Source: Ottelia alismoides (lineage: Eukaryota; Streptophyta; Magnoliopsida; Alismatales; Hydrocharitaceae). Taken from it: a DNA stretch of 64,000 nucleotides. The stretch is taken from NCBI GenBank assembly GCA_037367405.1, contig JAZKJV010002314.1, forward strand, positions 372,001-436,000. The letters are read 5' to 3'. Each line of letters begins with the position of its first letter. Positions within the stretch are counted from its first letter, which is position 1. Below the pieces are notes generated by a model, which did not search any database, had not been told where the DNA came from, and saw nothing but the letters and a program-made list of their open reading frames with translations. A program made the translations under genes and the position numbers. Shown piece after piece: positions 12,701-23,121 of this stretch.

Positions 12701-12807
12701 CAGAAAGTAATCTAACATCTAGTGGACTCCACAAAATTAGAAAATTAATGAATGGTTCATTAAGATTTCTAATACTGAAAATTAAACCTTGATAGATCAA
12801 TAGGAGG
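9761..12807 (+). other. Copia leader and presumed gag region, not readable
   Basis: By position this should contain gag and protease, but I could not recognise a gag or CCHC zinc-knuckle sequence in any frame. Open frames are all below 80 codons. A GC-richer stretch at about 10960-11340 with a repeated TCATATTATTGGG motif (about 11150 and 11340) is not explained by Copia genes. Either the region is too decayed to read, or gag was replaced by unrelated sequence before the element last moved. Confidence 0.5.
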
Positions 12808-13440
12808 ATGAAGATCATTTGGTAATGATCTGGCATCAAGCCTTGGACATTTTTCTGTTGATTTGATCAATAGAATAGTAAGATATGAAACTTTAGAATG
12901 TCTAAAATTTCAAATCTTACATACTTGTGAATATTGTATTCAAAGTAAAATGTCTACTACACCCTTCTCTGGGAATGGTGTTAGATGTCGAGGTATTCAA
13001 GATCTCATACATATTGATGTATGAGGATCATCTATATCATAGTAAACATTATGGATATGTGATATCTATTGATGATTATGTATGATATGAGATTTCTTCT
13101 CTTCACCTGAGAAACCTTTGAAATGTTCAAAGATTTCACAATTTTGGTTTAGAACCAAAGTTTGAAGAAAGATGAAATGAATTTGATCTAACCTAGGTAG
13201 CTTGTACCTATTAGATAAAATTCAAAGAATACCTTATGGAGATATGAATATCATTTCTATCTCACTCCTCCTGATAAACCTAAACTCAATGGAGTTGTAG
13301 GGAGATACAATTGGATCATGTGTGACATGATTTGGTCAATGATGAATTTTAGCATAATTTCCTCTTAGTTTCCAGGTATATATGTAGTAGAGACTACAAT
13401 ATATATTCTTAATAAGATTCCATGCTAGTAAGCTGGAATC
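12808..13440 (+). pseudogene. Copia integrase remnant
   Basis: The gag-pre-integrase block begins near WHQALDIFL (12811) with a frameshift and continues as C.QSKMSTTPFSG. The core starts near LIHIDV (about 13007), where Copia integrases have HTD. Further on, SPPDKPKLNGVVGRYNW (about 13266) matches the conserved TPPGTPQLNGVSERRN-type block, followed by MIWSMMNF and YILNKIPC. Many stops and frame changes interrupt it, so no active integrase can be made. Order and sequence place the element in Ty1-copia; I could not assign a lineage. Confidence 0.85.
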
Positions 13441-13739
13441 TAGCACTTGAGAGTGCTACTCCATTAGGAAAATAAAGGATGGTATTGGATACCTACTTTA
13501 TGACCTTGAGATTCTTAAAAGATCTCATCTCTGAGAATGTGATTCTTAGAGGATGACTCTCATGAGAATCAAGATGAAGTAAAGGAACTCATTTAATCTT
13601 GAGATGACAATGAGGCTCCTGAAATCGGAAACTAAAAGGATAATTAAAGATAAAACATTAATACCTCTTCAAATGAGTTTGAGGATGTATTCCATGTGTC
13701 AGTTAAGTCTGAGAGTGATCGGACTTCATGTGATGAAGC

Positions 13740-14340
13740 TCCTAAGGATCATGACATGGAAAGATGGATATTGGCAATAAAGTCTAAAGTAGACTTCATA
13801 TACAAGTGTTGTATATGGACCCTCGAGGATCCACTTATAAGGGTTAGACCCATTAAGGTGTAAATGGATCTTCAAGAGAAAGGGAACCTGATGAAAAGGT
13901 AGAGACCTTCAAAGCTCGGTTCGTAGCCATGAGCTACACACTGTAAGAAAAGACATTGCTTGCAATGTGACTTTCTCTTCGGTAATCGTGCTTAAACTCA
14001 TCAGAATATTGCTAACCCTAGCTACACAACTTGACTGTTGCATCTTCAAGATGTAATTCAAGATTGCATTCCTCTAAAGAATACCTCTCTGAGGATATTC
14101 ACATGAAGTAGCCCCAGGGCTTCATGATTTTGGAAAGTAAGGTGTGAAAGCTAAAGAGATCCATCTGTGGACTCAAATAAGCTTCTTGTTGTTGGAACAT
14201 AAGATTTGATGAAATTATAAATGTTATGATTTCAAATAGAATCTTGATGAACCATGTGAAGCTTAGTGGGAGTGCCATTGTGTTCATCATGCTAAATGTA
14301 GATAATATCCTAATCATTTTGAATGATATAAAGATGATAA
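13740..14340 (+). pseudogene. Copia reverse transcriptase remnant
   Basis: The N-terminal part has IKSKVDFIYK..IWTLEDP and, after frameshifts, ETFKARFVAMSYTL, corresponding to the usual ETFKARLVAKGYTQ block. At 14155-14215 the signature GLK*ASCCWNIRFDE appears with a stop where the family has Gln (CAA to TAA). The catalytic YVDD box is read as NVDN within LNVDNILIILND at about 14287-14322, so catalytic residues are lost. The enzyme is dead by stops, frameshifts and active-site loss. Confidence 0.87.
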
Positions 14341-15145
14341 TAAGTGTTTTATAGACTGGCTATTCCATACCTTGAGATATGATCTCAAAGATGCCTCTTG
14401 GATCTTAGTTCTGAAGTTGTTCATAAGCAAAGAAAAGAGGGTATTGGGATTGTCACATTTGTAGTACACCTTGGACATTTTCCATTCTTGGAAATTCCTA
14501 GAAAGGCTTCCTTTCCCTTGAGATTTGATACTAACCTATCTAAAGGGATAGCACCTCAAAGAGTTGAGGAAAAGAATGCTAGAACTGCTTGCACTTGTGC
14601 ATCAGTTACGAGAAGCTAAGTATGCTAGATGTGTACAAAAGCCAGATATCTGCCATGCAGTGGGAGTAGTAAACTGTTACTAATCCTACTATGGAGATAG
14701 AACACTTAATTGCAGTAATAACAATATCTTCAAAGATGACAAGGCTTTAGAGATAGTGATCTCTAAGTCTTATCTTCAAGAAATTAAGACTTTTAGATGG
14801 AGATCTAAAAGGTCTTAACTGCGAATACCTTAGGAGATAGAGATCTCCAGGGATAAGGGTATTCTGATAAGGATAATAGAAATTTCATGCTGGTTATAAT
14901 AATATTTCTTTGAGTTGTAGTATCAAGGATACTATGACTGACAAGATTGAGTATTAGTTGCATTAGATGCAACATTCGCATTAGATGTGAGCACTGTTAC
15001 TGGGGATATGCAAGTGCCGTAAAAGGACTTGGCGTAGTCTCGCGGGAACAGAGTGACTGATCAGCTTACCTAGCTATTTTCTAAATAGCCTATGATTGTC
15101 ACATGAGTGTGGGTTTAAATGATTAGCCCATTAATGGCTCTTTGG
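14341..15145 (+). pseudogene. Copia RNase H region remnant
   Basis: By position this holds the end of RT and RNase H. Weak traces are KYARCVQKPDICHAVG (about 14617), where Copia elements have the block around RPDI-AVG, and a duplicated-looking GGAGAT(C/A) theme around 14790-14860. Stops are frequent and no catalytic residue can be located with confidence. Assignment depends mainly on position between RT and the polypurine tract. Confidence 0.6.
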
Positions 15146-15158
15146 GCTAGTGGGAGAT
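15146..15158 (+). other. Copia polypurine tract
   Basis: The sequence GCTAGTGGGAGAT directly precedes the TGTTGG start of the 3' LTR. AGTGGGAGAT is the typical plant Copia plus-strand priming site. Confidence 0.9.
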
Positions 15159-17742
15159 TGTTGGACATGCGAGCCCACGGCGAGCCATTATGCAATAAAT
15201 GTTATTGCACGTATCATTCCCTGATCTGAAATGAAGAATAAATAATTTGTATAATAGGTCCCTCTGTACCATTAGGGTTATGTACCATGGCCATCTTAAT
15301 GATCATACAGCTGTTGATTCATTAAATGAATCATAGAGGCTGGTGCTTGGATGAATATCTAATGGGTTAGATAGAGGACTCATCAAGCACCGTCAAATGA
15401 TTATTAAGAGATGATCTCCAGCCTGAGTAGGAGATGGCAATCCTTTCTCACATAGGTTGATATCTGACCGACCTCTTGATGCAGGTCCTCTGCATAGGAA
15501 TAGAGATTCAGAGGTGTCAGATTAGTTAGGTCAAAGGGTTGACTTAGCGAGATCGAGATAACCTAAGTCCTATGTTGAAATACTGTCACAGCATAGGCAC
15601 ACATCCTCTGACTAGAGACAGATGTGTTACTATATGTCTGAGTGTGTACATTTGGCAGACCATTAGGTTGATGACCTAATCAAGGTCTATACACCGGCGA
15701 GCTGGTGTGCATATAAGGACATATGAGTAATACGATCTCTCAAAGGGATCATACAGGTTCACTACTGAACCGGAAGACATGAGCTCACTCATGAGATATT
15801 GGGAAGAATAAAATTCCGTGCACGGTCGTCTTGCTTTGGAAGCTTGACTGAATTTGTAGGTTTGATATATACTTTTGGAAAGTATATGATCAAGACCTAG
15901 GTATGATATATGCTTTTGGAAAGTATATGATCAATACCGAATCCCAATGATCAAATGAGAAACTTGGTGATCAAACCCTGAAGAAGACAGTATAAAATAA
16001 ATCTTGATCTTCGGGTTGACCATGGGTCTTCCAGTATGCAAGATGTGCAGGTATTGGGAATACCTGAGGGTGATGTGATCATAAACGATTGTATAACCAT
16101 GACGCTTCCAGTCCGAGGGAGTGATGAAACAGGTCTGGATTTTAGTGACTCCTCTCAGTAGAGAAGTAACTTGATCTTAGTCCAAATGTTGGACATTGAT
16201 CTGAATGTGATTCAGGTGCAATGAGAAGATTAAGTATACGGACTTGATTTAATCAAGCATCTGTGGGAGGTCCGTTAGATCTGGATTTGAGATGAGATCT
16301 CAACATCCAAGTCACTATACGTGGAACAATACAATCGCCCTGTCCTTATCTCCAAGTATCTACGGAGAAGACACATTATTCTTGAAGGAGTTCAAGAATA
16401 ATTCCTGTGATGAATTTAGTATCCAAGCAAGAAGATTTTGGTGATTAAGTGAGATTTAATTATCAAAGTATAATATGAATAAGATTCATATTATGAGAAT
16501 GTGTCCAAGATAATTAAATGAGATTTAATTATCAAGTACAATATGAATAAGATTCATATTGTGAGAATGATTATCTAAGATAATTAAATGGGATTTAATT
16601 ATCAAGGATTAAGAGAATGTGGATAACACTATCCATGATATATATGTGTATTATAAATATGATTTATAATATACATATATAAGAGAGAGAATCAATGTGA
16701 ACAGCATTTGTTAATTAATAATGTGGATTAGATTCACATTTATTAATTAATTAGAAATGCAATTTACTAACTAGTTTGGGTTGTGAATATGATTCACATA
16801 ATATTCAATGGCATGATTGAAATATTCACAAAATTAATTGGGAATTAATTTGGTGAATATTAATTAAGGAATAATAAGATAAATAAAAAGGAGCCAAAAT
16901 TAACCACCATTCATAGGTGGCGTCACCCATGAATTGTTCATAGGTGACGCCCCCTTTTTTAGGGAGGTTGGTTGACTCCATTTTATTTATCATATTATTT
17001 CTTAATTAGTTTATGTTAAATTAAATTATGTTGATGATGTTGCAACATTTTTTAATTTAAAATTAATGTTGTTGGTTTTAACCAGCAACAATCATAGCCA
17101 TTGATTTAGCATGGACCAAGCATAGCCCTTGGATCCATGAGTCCCATGGATTGAGATCCATTGGACCCTAAACTAGTATAAAAGGAGGACTAGGGTAGCC
17201 TTTTCCAATACACAACATTCTTGAGTTGAAGAACTCTATTCTCTCTCCCTCTCATTCTCGTGCTCTCTCTCTCTCTCCATAGGGTGGCCGACCACCATTG
17301 TTGAGAAAGGAGAGAAGTTCTCGCCTTCGCCTTCGACGACTCGAGGATCTCCTTCTTCTTCGTGGCTACTTGCTGTAGAGGAAGACGACGGATTTCGCTT
17401 GACGAAATCAGGGGATCTATTGCTTGGATCTTCATCGAGGATTGCGGGAGGGACGCGACTCATCATCGTGCCCGCAAGTGCGTTCTTCGTGGATCGGACT
17501 TGAGACGGGAGGATCTCTTGTTTGGGATCTTGCGATCACAACCACGCTTCAAAGGTATTCCTTATACTTTGTGGTTTGATGAAACAATCCGAGAAGTGTT
17601 CTCGTGATCATGTGGTTTCATCTTTAAAGTTAAAATTTTAATTTCCGCTGCATCTAGCATCTAGTACGACTAGTTGCTCCGATTGCATACGATGCGATCG
17701 ACACGCTTCCGTGATGCGCTTAAGGATTCTCAATATCCTTCA
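15159..17742 (+). repeat. Copia 3' LTR, intact
   Basis: The 2584-bp LTR runs from TGTTGGACATGCG to CCTTCA and is followed by the TCCAT target duplication. It keeps the 531 bases missing from the 5' copy (16911-17441), which include the only evident TATA box of the element. I counted about 18 differences over the ~1750 bases shared with 5495-7245. It contains the same tandem-repeat arrays as the 5' copy. Confidence 0.92.
17177..17185 (+). promoter_or_regulatory. TATA box of the Copia 3' LTR
   Basis: TATAAAAGG is followed about 30 bases later by CCTTTTCCAATACACAACATTC, a plausible transcription start region, then a CT-rich leader. The element's own 5' LTR lacks this block. Confidence 0.8.
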
Positions 17743-17747
17743 TCCAT
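17743..17747. repeat. Target site duplication TCCAT, right of Copia
   Basis: Identical to 5490-5494. After it the host LTR continues as GTGGTGTGATGAG, matching GTGGCGTGATGAG after the single TCCAT at 20820-20824. Confidence 0.93.
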
Positions 17748-18147
17748 GTGGTGTGATGAGCGGTCGATATGAGGCAGCGCTTTGTCTTTAATCAATGGTC
17801 TAGATTAGATCTAGACCACACCTCTGATCGGACGGCAGGGAGGGGGTCCATATGAACTCGGAAGAACGACTCCCTTGCCGACCTTCGATTGTTGAAAACT
17901 CCTCGTCCCATCCTCCTTTCGCCTCATCGACGGTCACTCCATGTTCCTGGAGCTCGTGCACGCCTGTAGGTTCCTTCAAAAAAGACTGAGGCCCATCGGA
18001 GGGGCCCTGGAGGTGAAAGCTCCTAGAGCTTCTGTTCAAGCCTTGAAGTACTACTCCAAGTAGTACTTCAAAATTCTAGGATAGAACATAAATAGGGGAA
18101 CCTGGTCAGGTACCCTTGCAAATTGCCCAACTCACGTGGTAGACCAC
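17748..18147 (-). repeat. 3' LTR of element E, part 2, with duplication junction
   Basis: 17748-18058 completes copy 1 of the tandem duplication; it matches 20825-21134 closely. At 18059 the sequence stops following the normal LTR (CCAGGTGGTCTCC at 21132), passes through an 11-base inverted copy of the preceding sequence, and from 18070 restarts at the point matching 5230 (AAAATTC(C/T)AGGA). 18070-18147 is the start of copy 2, which continues at 20636 after the solo LTR. An open frame of 79 codons on the minus strand (18039-17800) is shared with copy 2, but I recognise no protein in it. Confidence 0.82.
18045..18069. repeat. Perfect fold-back hairpin at the duplication junction
   Basis: GAAGTACTACT (18045-18055), a CCA loop and AGTAGTACTTC (18059-18069) form a perfect 11-bp inverted repeat. 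The right arm is absent from the corresponding normal sequence at 21121-21140, so it is an added inverted copy of the left arm at the very point where the sequence jumps back to start the second copy. Confidence 0.9.
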
Positions 18148-18636
18148 TGTAACATCCGTATCTGCAAAAACCCGAACTCGACCCGATTAGGGTCCGTATA
18201 ACTCAATAAAGTTAATAATCAACGTTAAATAACATAAATCGATCAATTGATCGTGAATCGAAAGTCGTTCGGGCAAAATCGATCAAAAATCGATCGCATC
18301 GTAATGCATGCCCGAAAAAGCCGCGACAAAAATTCGGAAACCGTGAAACAAACTGAGACCACCCAAAAATCCGATTCGATGAAATAAGATCAACGAAATC
18401 GACCGTTCGTCGATCGGAGGTCGTTTGATATTTTAAAATCATAAAATTTAATGACCAATCAAGACCGTGTTCCAGAAATTTCGGGGATTCATCTTCGATC
18501 CGAAGTATATGAATATTATAGTCATTTTGATCGTCATTCAGAGACGATCAAAACGAGCTATTGTACACCAAAATCCGACATCCGATGTGCGTACACGGTC
18601 AACTTTCATTTTCAAGAAATAATAGAGCTTTTGTTA

Positions 18637-18662
18637 AAAATAATAATAATAATAATAATATA
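18637..18662. repeat. (AAT)n microsatellite
   Basis: About eight consecutive ATA/AAT units inside the solo LTR. Confidence 0.9.
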
Positions 18663-18769
18663 TAAGAGCAGACAACAGTCTGCTAATCCTTTCCACGTCA
18701 GTATCTTTTTCCCTCCATTTGGCTATTTTTCCTCCTACATTTGGCAACACCAAAGGCACCTCTCCTCCT

Positions 18770-18777
18770 TATTTATA
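18770..18777 (+). promoter_or_regulatory. TATA-like box of the solo LTR
   Basis: TATTTATA is followed about 30 bases later by a pyrimidine-rich stretch with CTCTCCCAATTCC, consistent with an LTR promoter reading to the right. This supports the plus orientation of the solo LTR. Confidence 0.55.
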
Positions 18778-19375
18778 CCACCTATCTCCTGCAAATCTCT
18801 CCCAATTCCTTTCCCCCAAAGTTCCACCGAGAAGCCAAATCCAATTCCCATTTCTTATCAAATTGCTGGAGCTTTTTCTCTGCTGCAGCTACAGCTGCCT
18901 GGAGCCATTGTTGCTGCCAAACATCCTCAAGAAGAGACATGTTTCTGCTCCTGAGCAGCAACTCCTTGCTGCTCCCTTCTCCCAAGTTGATGGAGATCCA
19001 ATTCCAGCAAAGATTGTAGGTGTTGAAGCCCCTGTAGCAGCCATAACAACTGTCCAAAAACACCTGGAAGAGTCATCTTCTGCTGCTGCATGCAGCAGAC
19101 AGTTGATAGATTTTAGCTGATGAAAGTGTTGCTATTTGATGCAAGACTTTCATCCAATTTTGAAGATCTAAAGGTACAATCTCCTCCATTCTCTTGCTGC
19201 CTTCCATGCATGCACTGACTTAGTATTAAATTTTATTTTAACATGTTCACTGGTTAGAGAGTCCTGGTTAAAGTGGTTCTTTGATTTTGTGGCGAATTCC
19301 TAGTCTTAGTTTTCATCACATAGATATCGTGATAATCCGAGTGAATGGCACACTTCGTGAGGGTTCTATTAGGTT

Positions 19376-19982
19376 ATTATTGGAATCATCTCAACAGGAA
19401 ACTATTTTACTGAAAGAATGGCGATAAGAAAATCATGAATGCAATTGATAGTCAAATCACTAAATATAGTCGCCTGATTCTTTTTGTTGTTGCAATGTAT
19501 GGAAGAAATGAGGTAAATGTGGAATTGAGGAATGAATCAGAGTTCTTTGATGGCATTGTCATAGTACCTTATATGGACATTGTAATCTTGTTATTCTAAA
19601 GAAAATTGCTATTGGGAAAATGGGGTTCGAAATGCCTTAATGAAGTGCGATGATGATACATTGTGAGGGTGGGTTCCGTATAAAAAAAATCAGAAAAGTG
19701 GCCGGTGGAAGAAGCCTCCACATTGGCAATATGAAATATTACCACAAGCCCTTGTGTACTGACAAATGGACTGTAATATATGAGGAATGTCCCAAGGAAG
19801 AATATCCTCCTTATATGAATAGTCCTGGTTATCTTGTCTTAGATCACATTGTCAAGCTTATTATTTCAGAATTTGAAAAACATACATTAAGGCTATTTAA
19901 AATAGGAGCTGTAAACATGGATATGTGGGTGGAACTGTTTAATGTCTTGTGCATGTTAGAAGACTACCAACTGGAATGAAGT
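19376..19982 (+). pseudogene. Beta-1,3-galactosyltransferase (Hyp O-GalT-like) fragment
   Basis: The parent family (Golgi GT31 enzymes with a galectin-like and a Galactosyl_T domain) adds galactose to hydroxyproline of arabinogalactan proteins. Visible blocks, across frameshifts and stops, are IIGIISTGNYFTERMAIRKS, YGRNEVNVELRNESEFFDGI then VIVPYMD, KCDDDT (the metal-binding DDD box, 19647-19664), GGRSLHIGNMKYYHKPL, KWTVIYEECPKEEYPPYMN, LRLFKIGAVNMDMWVELFN and CMLEDYQ near the C-terminus. Compared with the family, EEW is EEC and MEDVSMGMW is IGAVNMDMW. The blocks follow each other with no intron-sized gaps, which suggests a retrocopied or intron-free source, though I cannot compare with the parent gene. 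It starts mid-domain, without the N-terminal membrane anchor. It lies inside the solo LTR in the LTR's own direction. Confidence 0.85.
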
Positions 19983-20635
19983 GCAAACATCTCTTAGAAT
20001 TTGGGATTATGTTACCTAATCTCATTAATTTTCAATATTACAATTCTTATAAATTGTACAAATGGTGTTGATATGTATACTTAGCATGAGATTTCCGACT
20101 TTAGACCATACCAGGATCACAATGCCGTACACCTCACTCGTGCTTTAATTATATAGATTTTGGGGTAATTTGCATAAATTAGGACTCAAATTCAGATCAT
20201 TGTTATACCCTATTTTTGTACCTCAAAAATGTGAAGAGTTGGGGTGAAATTGACATGAATATGACCAAAGAATAGACCATTATCAGCCATTGTTTTCATG
20301 ACTAAAAATAGGGACTAGGAGTATTCATACCTTATTAATAATGATAACAATATGTTATAATATTGTTCAAGGATATTATAAATGCTTTTATTTCTCTTCT
20401 GATAAAATTTGGAATGCATGTACATAATGCAATTTCTGTTGTTACATGTTATTGCTGTGGAATTTATGCAATATAAGCGTGACATGTTATAGTTCTGTGG
20501 CATGTTAGTTAATGATTTGTCATAAAAAAAATTCCCCTAATTTTCAGTACTCTAAAGTGGTCCTTAGAGAACATGATACTACGGCTGATATGTAAACGGG
20601 TTTCCCAGATCCGCGGGAGCGGGCCTCACAACCAC

Positions 20636-23121
20636 GTCAGCTGAATTGACATTGGACTTCGATGTAATATACAATAAATGCGAGGGTCCAATTGCAATGA
20701 TTACACAAAATATACAATGTATTTAAATTTTATGAGACTAGAACAAAATATACAAAAAATTGAGGGGGTTTTGTGCGATTACCCCCACTTAAGGCACCCG
20801 ATCGGAGGGCGGGGAAGCTTCCATGTGGCGTGATGAGTGGTACAAGTGAGGAAGCGCTTCGTGTTTAGTCATCAGTCCATATTAGATATGGGTCATACCT
20901 CTGATTGGACGGCAGGGAGGGGGTCTGGATGAACTCAGAAGAATGACTCCCTTGCCAACCATCGATTGTTGAAAACTCCTCGTCCTGGCCTCCTTTCGCC
21001 TCGTCGACGATCGCTCCATGTTCCTGGAGCTCGTGCACATTTGTAGGTACCTTCAAAAGAGTCTGGGCCCATTGGAGGGGCCCTGGAGGTGAAAGCTCCT
21101 CTAGCTTATGATCAAGCCTCGAAGTACTACTCCAGGTGGTCTCCTTGATAGCGGACATGCACAAAACTGTTAACGGGACCAAGGTCTATCTCCTCATCCC
21201 TACTAAAGCTGGATGTGCAAGGGGGAAACGGGTCGATGGAGCTCATGCGAAGGCGGAGGAGGGAGCTATGGTCCTACTCGATCCGTGTAGGATCAAAGGG
21301 AAACACGATGATCAGATGGAGAAGCACAAGGGCAAGGTAATGGGATGAAAATGGTGGGTGGAAATAGAGGGATGACATTGATTTTTTGGATGGAGTCTAG
21401 TGCTCCAGCGATTTTGATTTCTAAAATTAAACTAAATCGACAAGTAAATGCGGATATTAAATGTTGGAATTAAATGACAGTAACAAAAATGACTTAGAAT
21501 GCGAAGAAGAACATCTCGAACCAGGTCAGAAGACCTGGGAGTTGAGTGCCAAGGCGAAAGCAGCGCTCCAGCTAAGGGGACCCTTTCCTCTTCTCCTTAT
21601 CCACACTGATGGGTTGGGGAGTACCATACTGGCATCAAGACTCAACCCAGGTGATCCCTTGGGGTTATGAAGAAGAAGGAAAAATCAAAATGGACAAAGG
21701 GGGTAAAGGTCAAAATTTATATGCATGAGTTTCAACCAAAAAGGTGAAGATCTTGCGTGAAGAATCAATGTGGTAGGTGGAGATTCTGGAGTGGGCGAAG
21801 GTGAAGGATGACAGGGGAGCACGATTGTGGGTTGCTTGAGGAGGAAGGAGGATAGAGGAAGGCATAGAAAATCGACGAATTCAGATGTCTCCTGACCTCT
21901 AACATAGAGGCAACTGAGGAGAGGACAATTGACCCGAGGATCAATGGTCATAGGGCTCTAGTTGGTCCATGAAGATCGTCAGAAAAATGGGATTCAAAAA
22001 TCCCTTATAAATTCGTTAAAATTTAGTGATCGATTTTATTTTTTTGTTAAAACATAAAAATGTTTACAATTTTATATAGTGTTTTATTTTGATTTTTATT
22101 TATTTTTACAAGTTAATTTATTACATTTTAATATTTACAAGTATAAGTGTAGGTATTTATACATGTATTTTTATTTTTATTTTGTAATATTCATTTTATT
22201 ATTTTATATACATAATTTCTATATTTATATTTTATTTATTATATATTTATATATTTTAATGTATTTTTCTGAGTTTATTTATATACTCAAATAATTAGGT
22301 AAATTTATTATATAAGTACTTTATAGGTATGATTCCTCTATATATTGAAGTATATTATTTATTTAATGGATTTTTGATGATTTTCTTGTATTTTTATTAT
22401 TCATATGTGTTTTGTACAATATATGCCAATGTCTAAAAATATAAAGAAGGAGTATAATGATTATTTTATACATGTATATTGCACAATGAGAGCTCAAAAG
22501 TCAACTTTTGAATCTTACCTCCAAACTGAATGAAACCACCTTTATTAAATAGATAATTTAATTTTATGAACAACAAAGGTGAGCTCGATGAATTTTGAAT
22601 ATGTAGAGAGAAGATGCATGTCTGTAAAGTTTTCTTTGCGGCTTTTTATTCTCTATGTCCCGAGCACACTGTGTGTTATTTTTTAATGAAATAAAATTTG
22701 CATTTTTCTTTGTATTTTTATGTACAAGATTCATGTTCATGGTTTATTATTTGAGATATAAAAATAAGAAAATAAAATAGGTCCCAAATGTCTATTATTA
22801 TCAAATCAAATTAGGGGTTTCAAGTGTTTTCTGTACAATTTCTCTGTCCTATCTCCCCTTACTTTATTCCTTGTCGACCAAGTCATCATGATGATGGATC
22901 TCAAGTTCTATGGTCGCTCGGTGTCTTTGACACTTCAATTTTTATCTTTTCTTCCTTTATTCTTTTATTTTTGGATTAAATAAAGTATCGTGTACAATAT
23001 TTTATGCCATATTTATGTGAATTATTGAGTGTTATTTTTCTCAAATTAATGTAACATAAATGCATTTACCTAAGGATTTAAGGCCAAAATGAAAGAATAA
23101 AGATGATGAAATAGATATTCA
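20636..23121 (-). repeat. 3' LTR of element E, part 3 (copy 2 and U3 end)
   Basis: 20636-21134 is the rest of duplication copy 2 and includes the empty Copia site TCCAT at 20820-20824. From 21135 the LTR continues without a copy-1 counterpart: a GC-richer body to about 21950, then an AT-rich block with a CCCCTTACTTTATTCC motif (about 22855) shared with elements A, B and C in the appropriate orientation. The LTR edge is the CA at 23120-23121 (TGAATATC on the minus strand), next to a polypurine tract. No gene is recognised. Confidence 0.75.

Larger units (their letters stand above)
5495..17742 (+). mobile_element. Ty1-copia LTR retrotransposon, coding region decayed
   Basis: The 12.2-kb element has LTRs starting TGTTGGACATGCG and ending in TTCA, a 5-bp target duplication, an initiator-Met primer site right after the 5' LTR and a polypurine tract right before the 3' LTR. 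The internal 5.4 kb holds integrase, RT and RNase H remnants in Copia order (integrase before RT), all on the plus strand and full of stops and frameshifts. Comparable LTR parts (5495-7245 against 15159-16910, and 9445-9745 against 17442-17742) differ at about 1% by eye. The 5' LTR is 4251 bp and the 3' LTR 2584 bp because the 5' copy has a foreign replacement. High LTR identity with dead coding DNA suggests mobilisation in trans. Confidence 0.93.
18143..20635 (+). mobile_element. Solo LTR resembling Del/Tekay gypsy, TSD ACCAC
   Basis: The LTR itself is 18148-20630 (2483 bp), starting TGTAACATCCG and ending GGGCCTCACA, flanked by ACCAC at 18143-18147 and 20631-20635. The undisturbed target ACCAC is seen in copy 1 at 5302-5306. 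TGTAAC start, a GC-rich end and length fit plant Del/Tekay gypsy LTRs; with no internal domain this lineage call is tentative. A TATA-like TATTTATA lies at 18770-18777, and an (AAT)n run at 18637-18662. The middle carries a galactosyltransferase pseudogene that is not normal LTR content. Confidence 0.85.

Noticed and set aside
19650..19979. 109-codon frame as a functional small galactosyltransferase
   Set aside because: It begins after a frameshift in the DDD box region and lacks the N-terminal half of the domain; upstream pieces carry stops.
22079..22294. 72-codon Phe/Tyr-rich frame resembling a membrane peptide
   Set aside because: It is an AT-rich LTR stretch in which TTT/TAT codons arise by composition.
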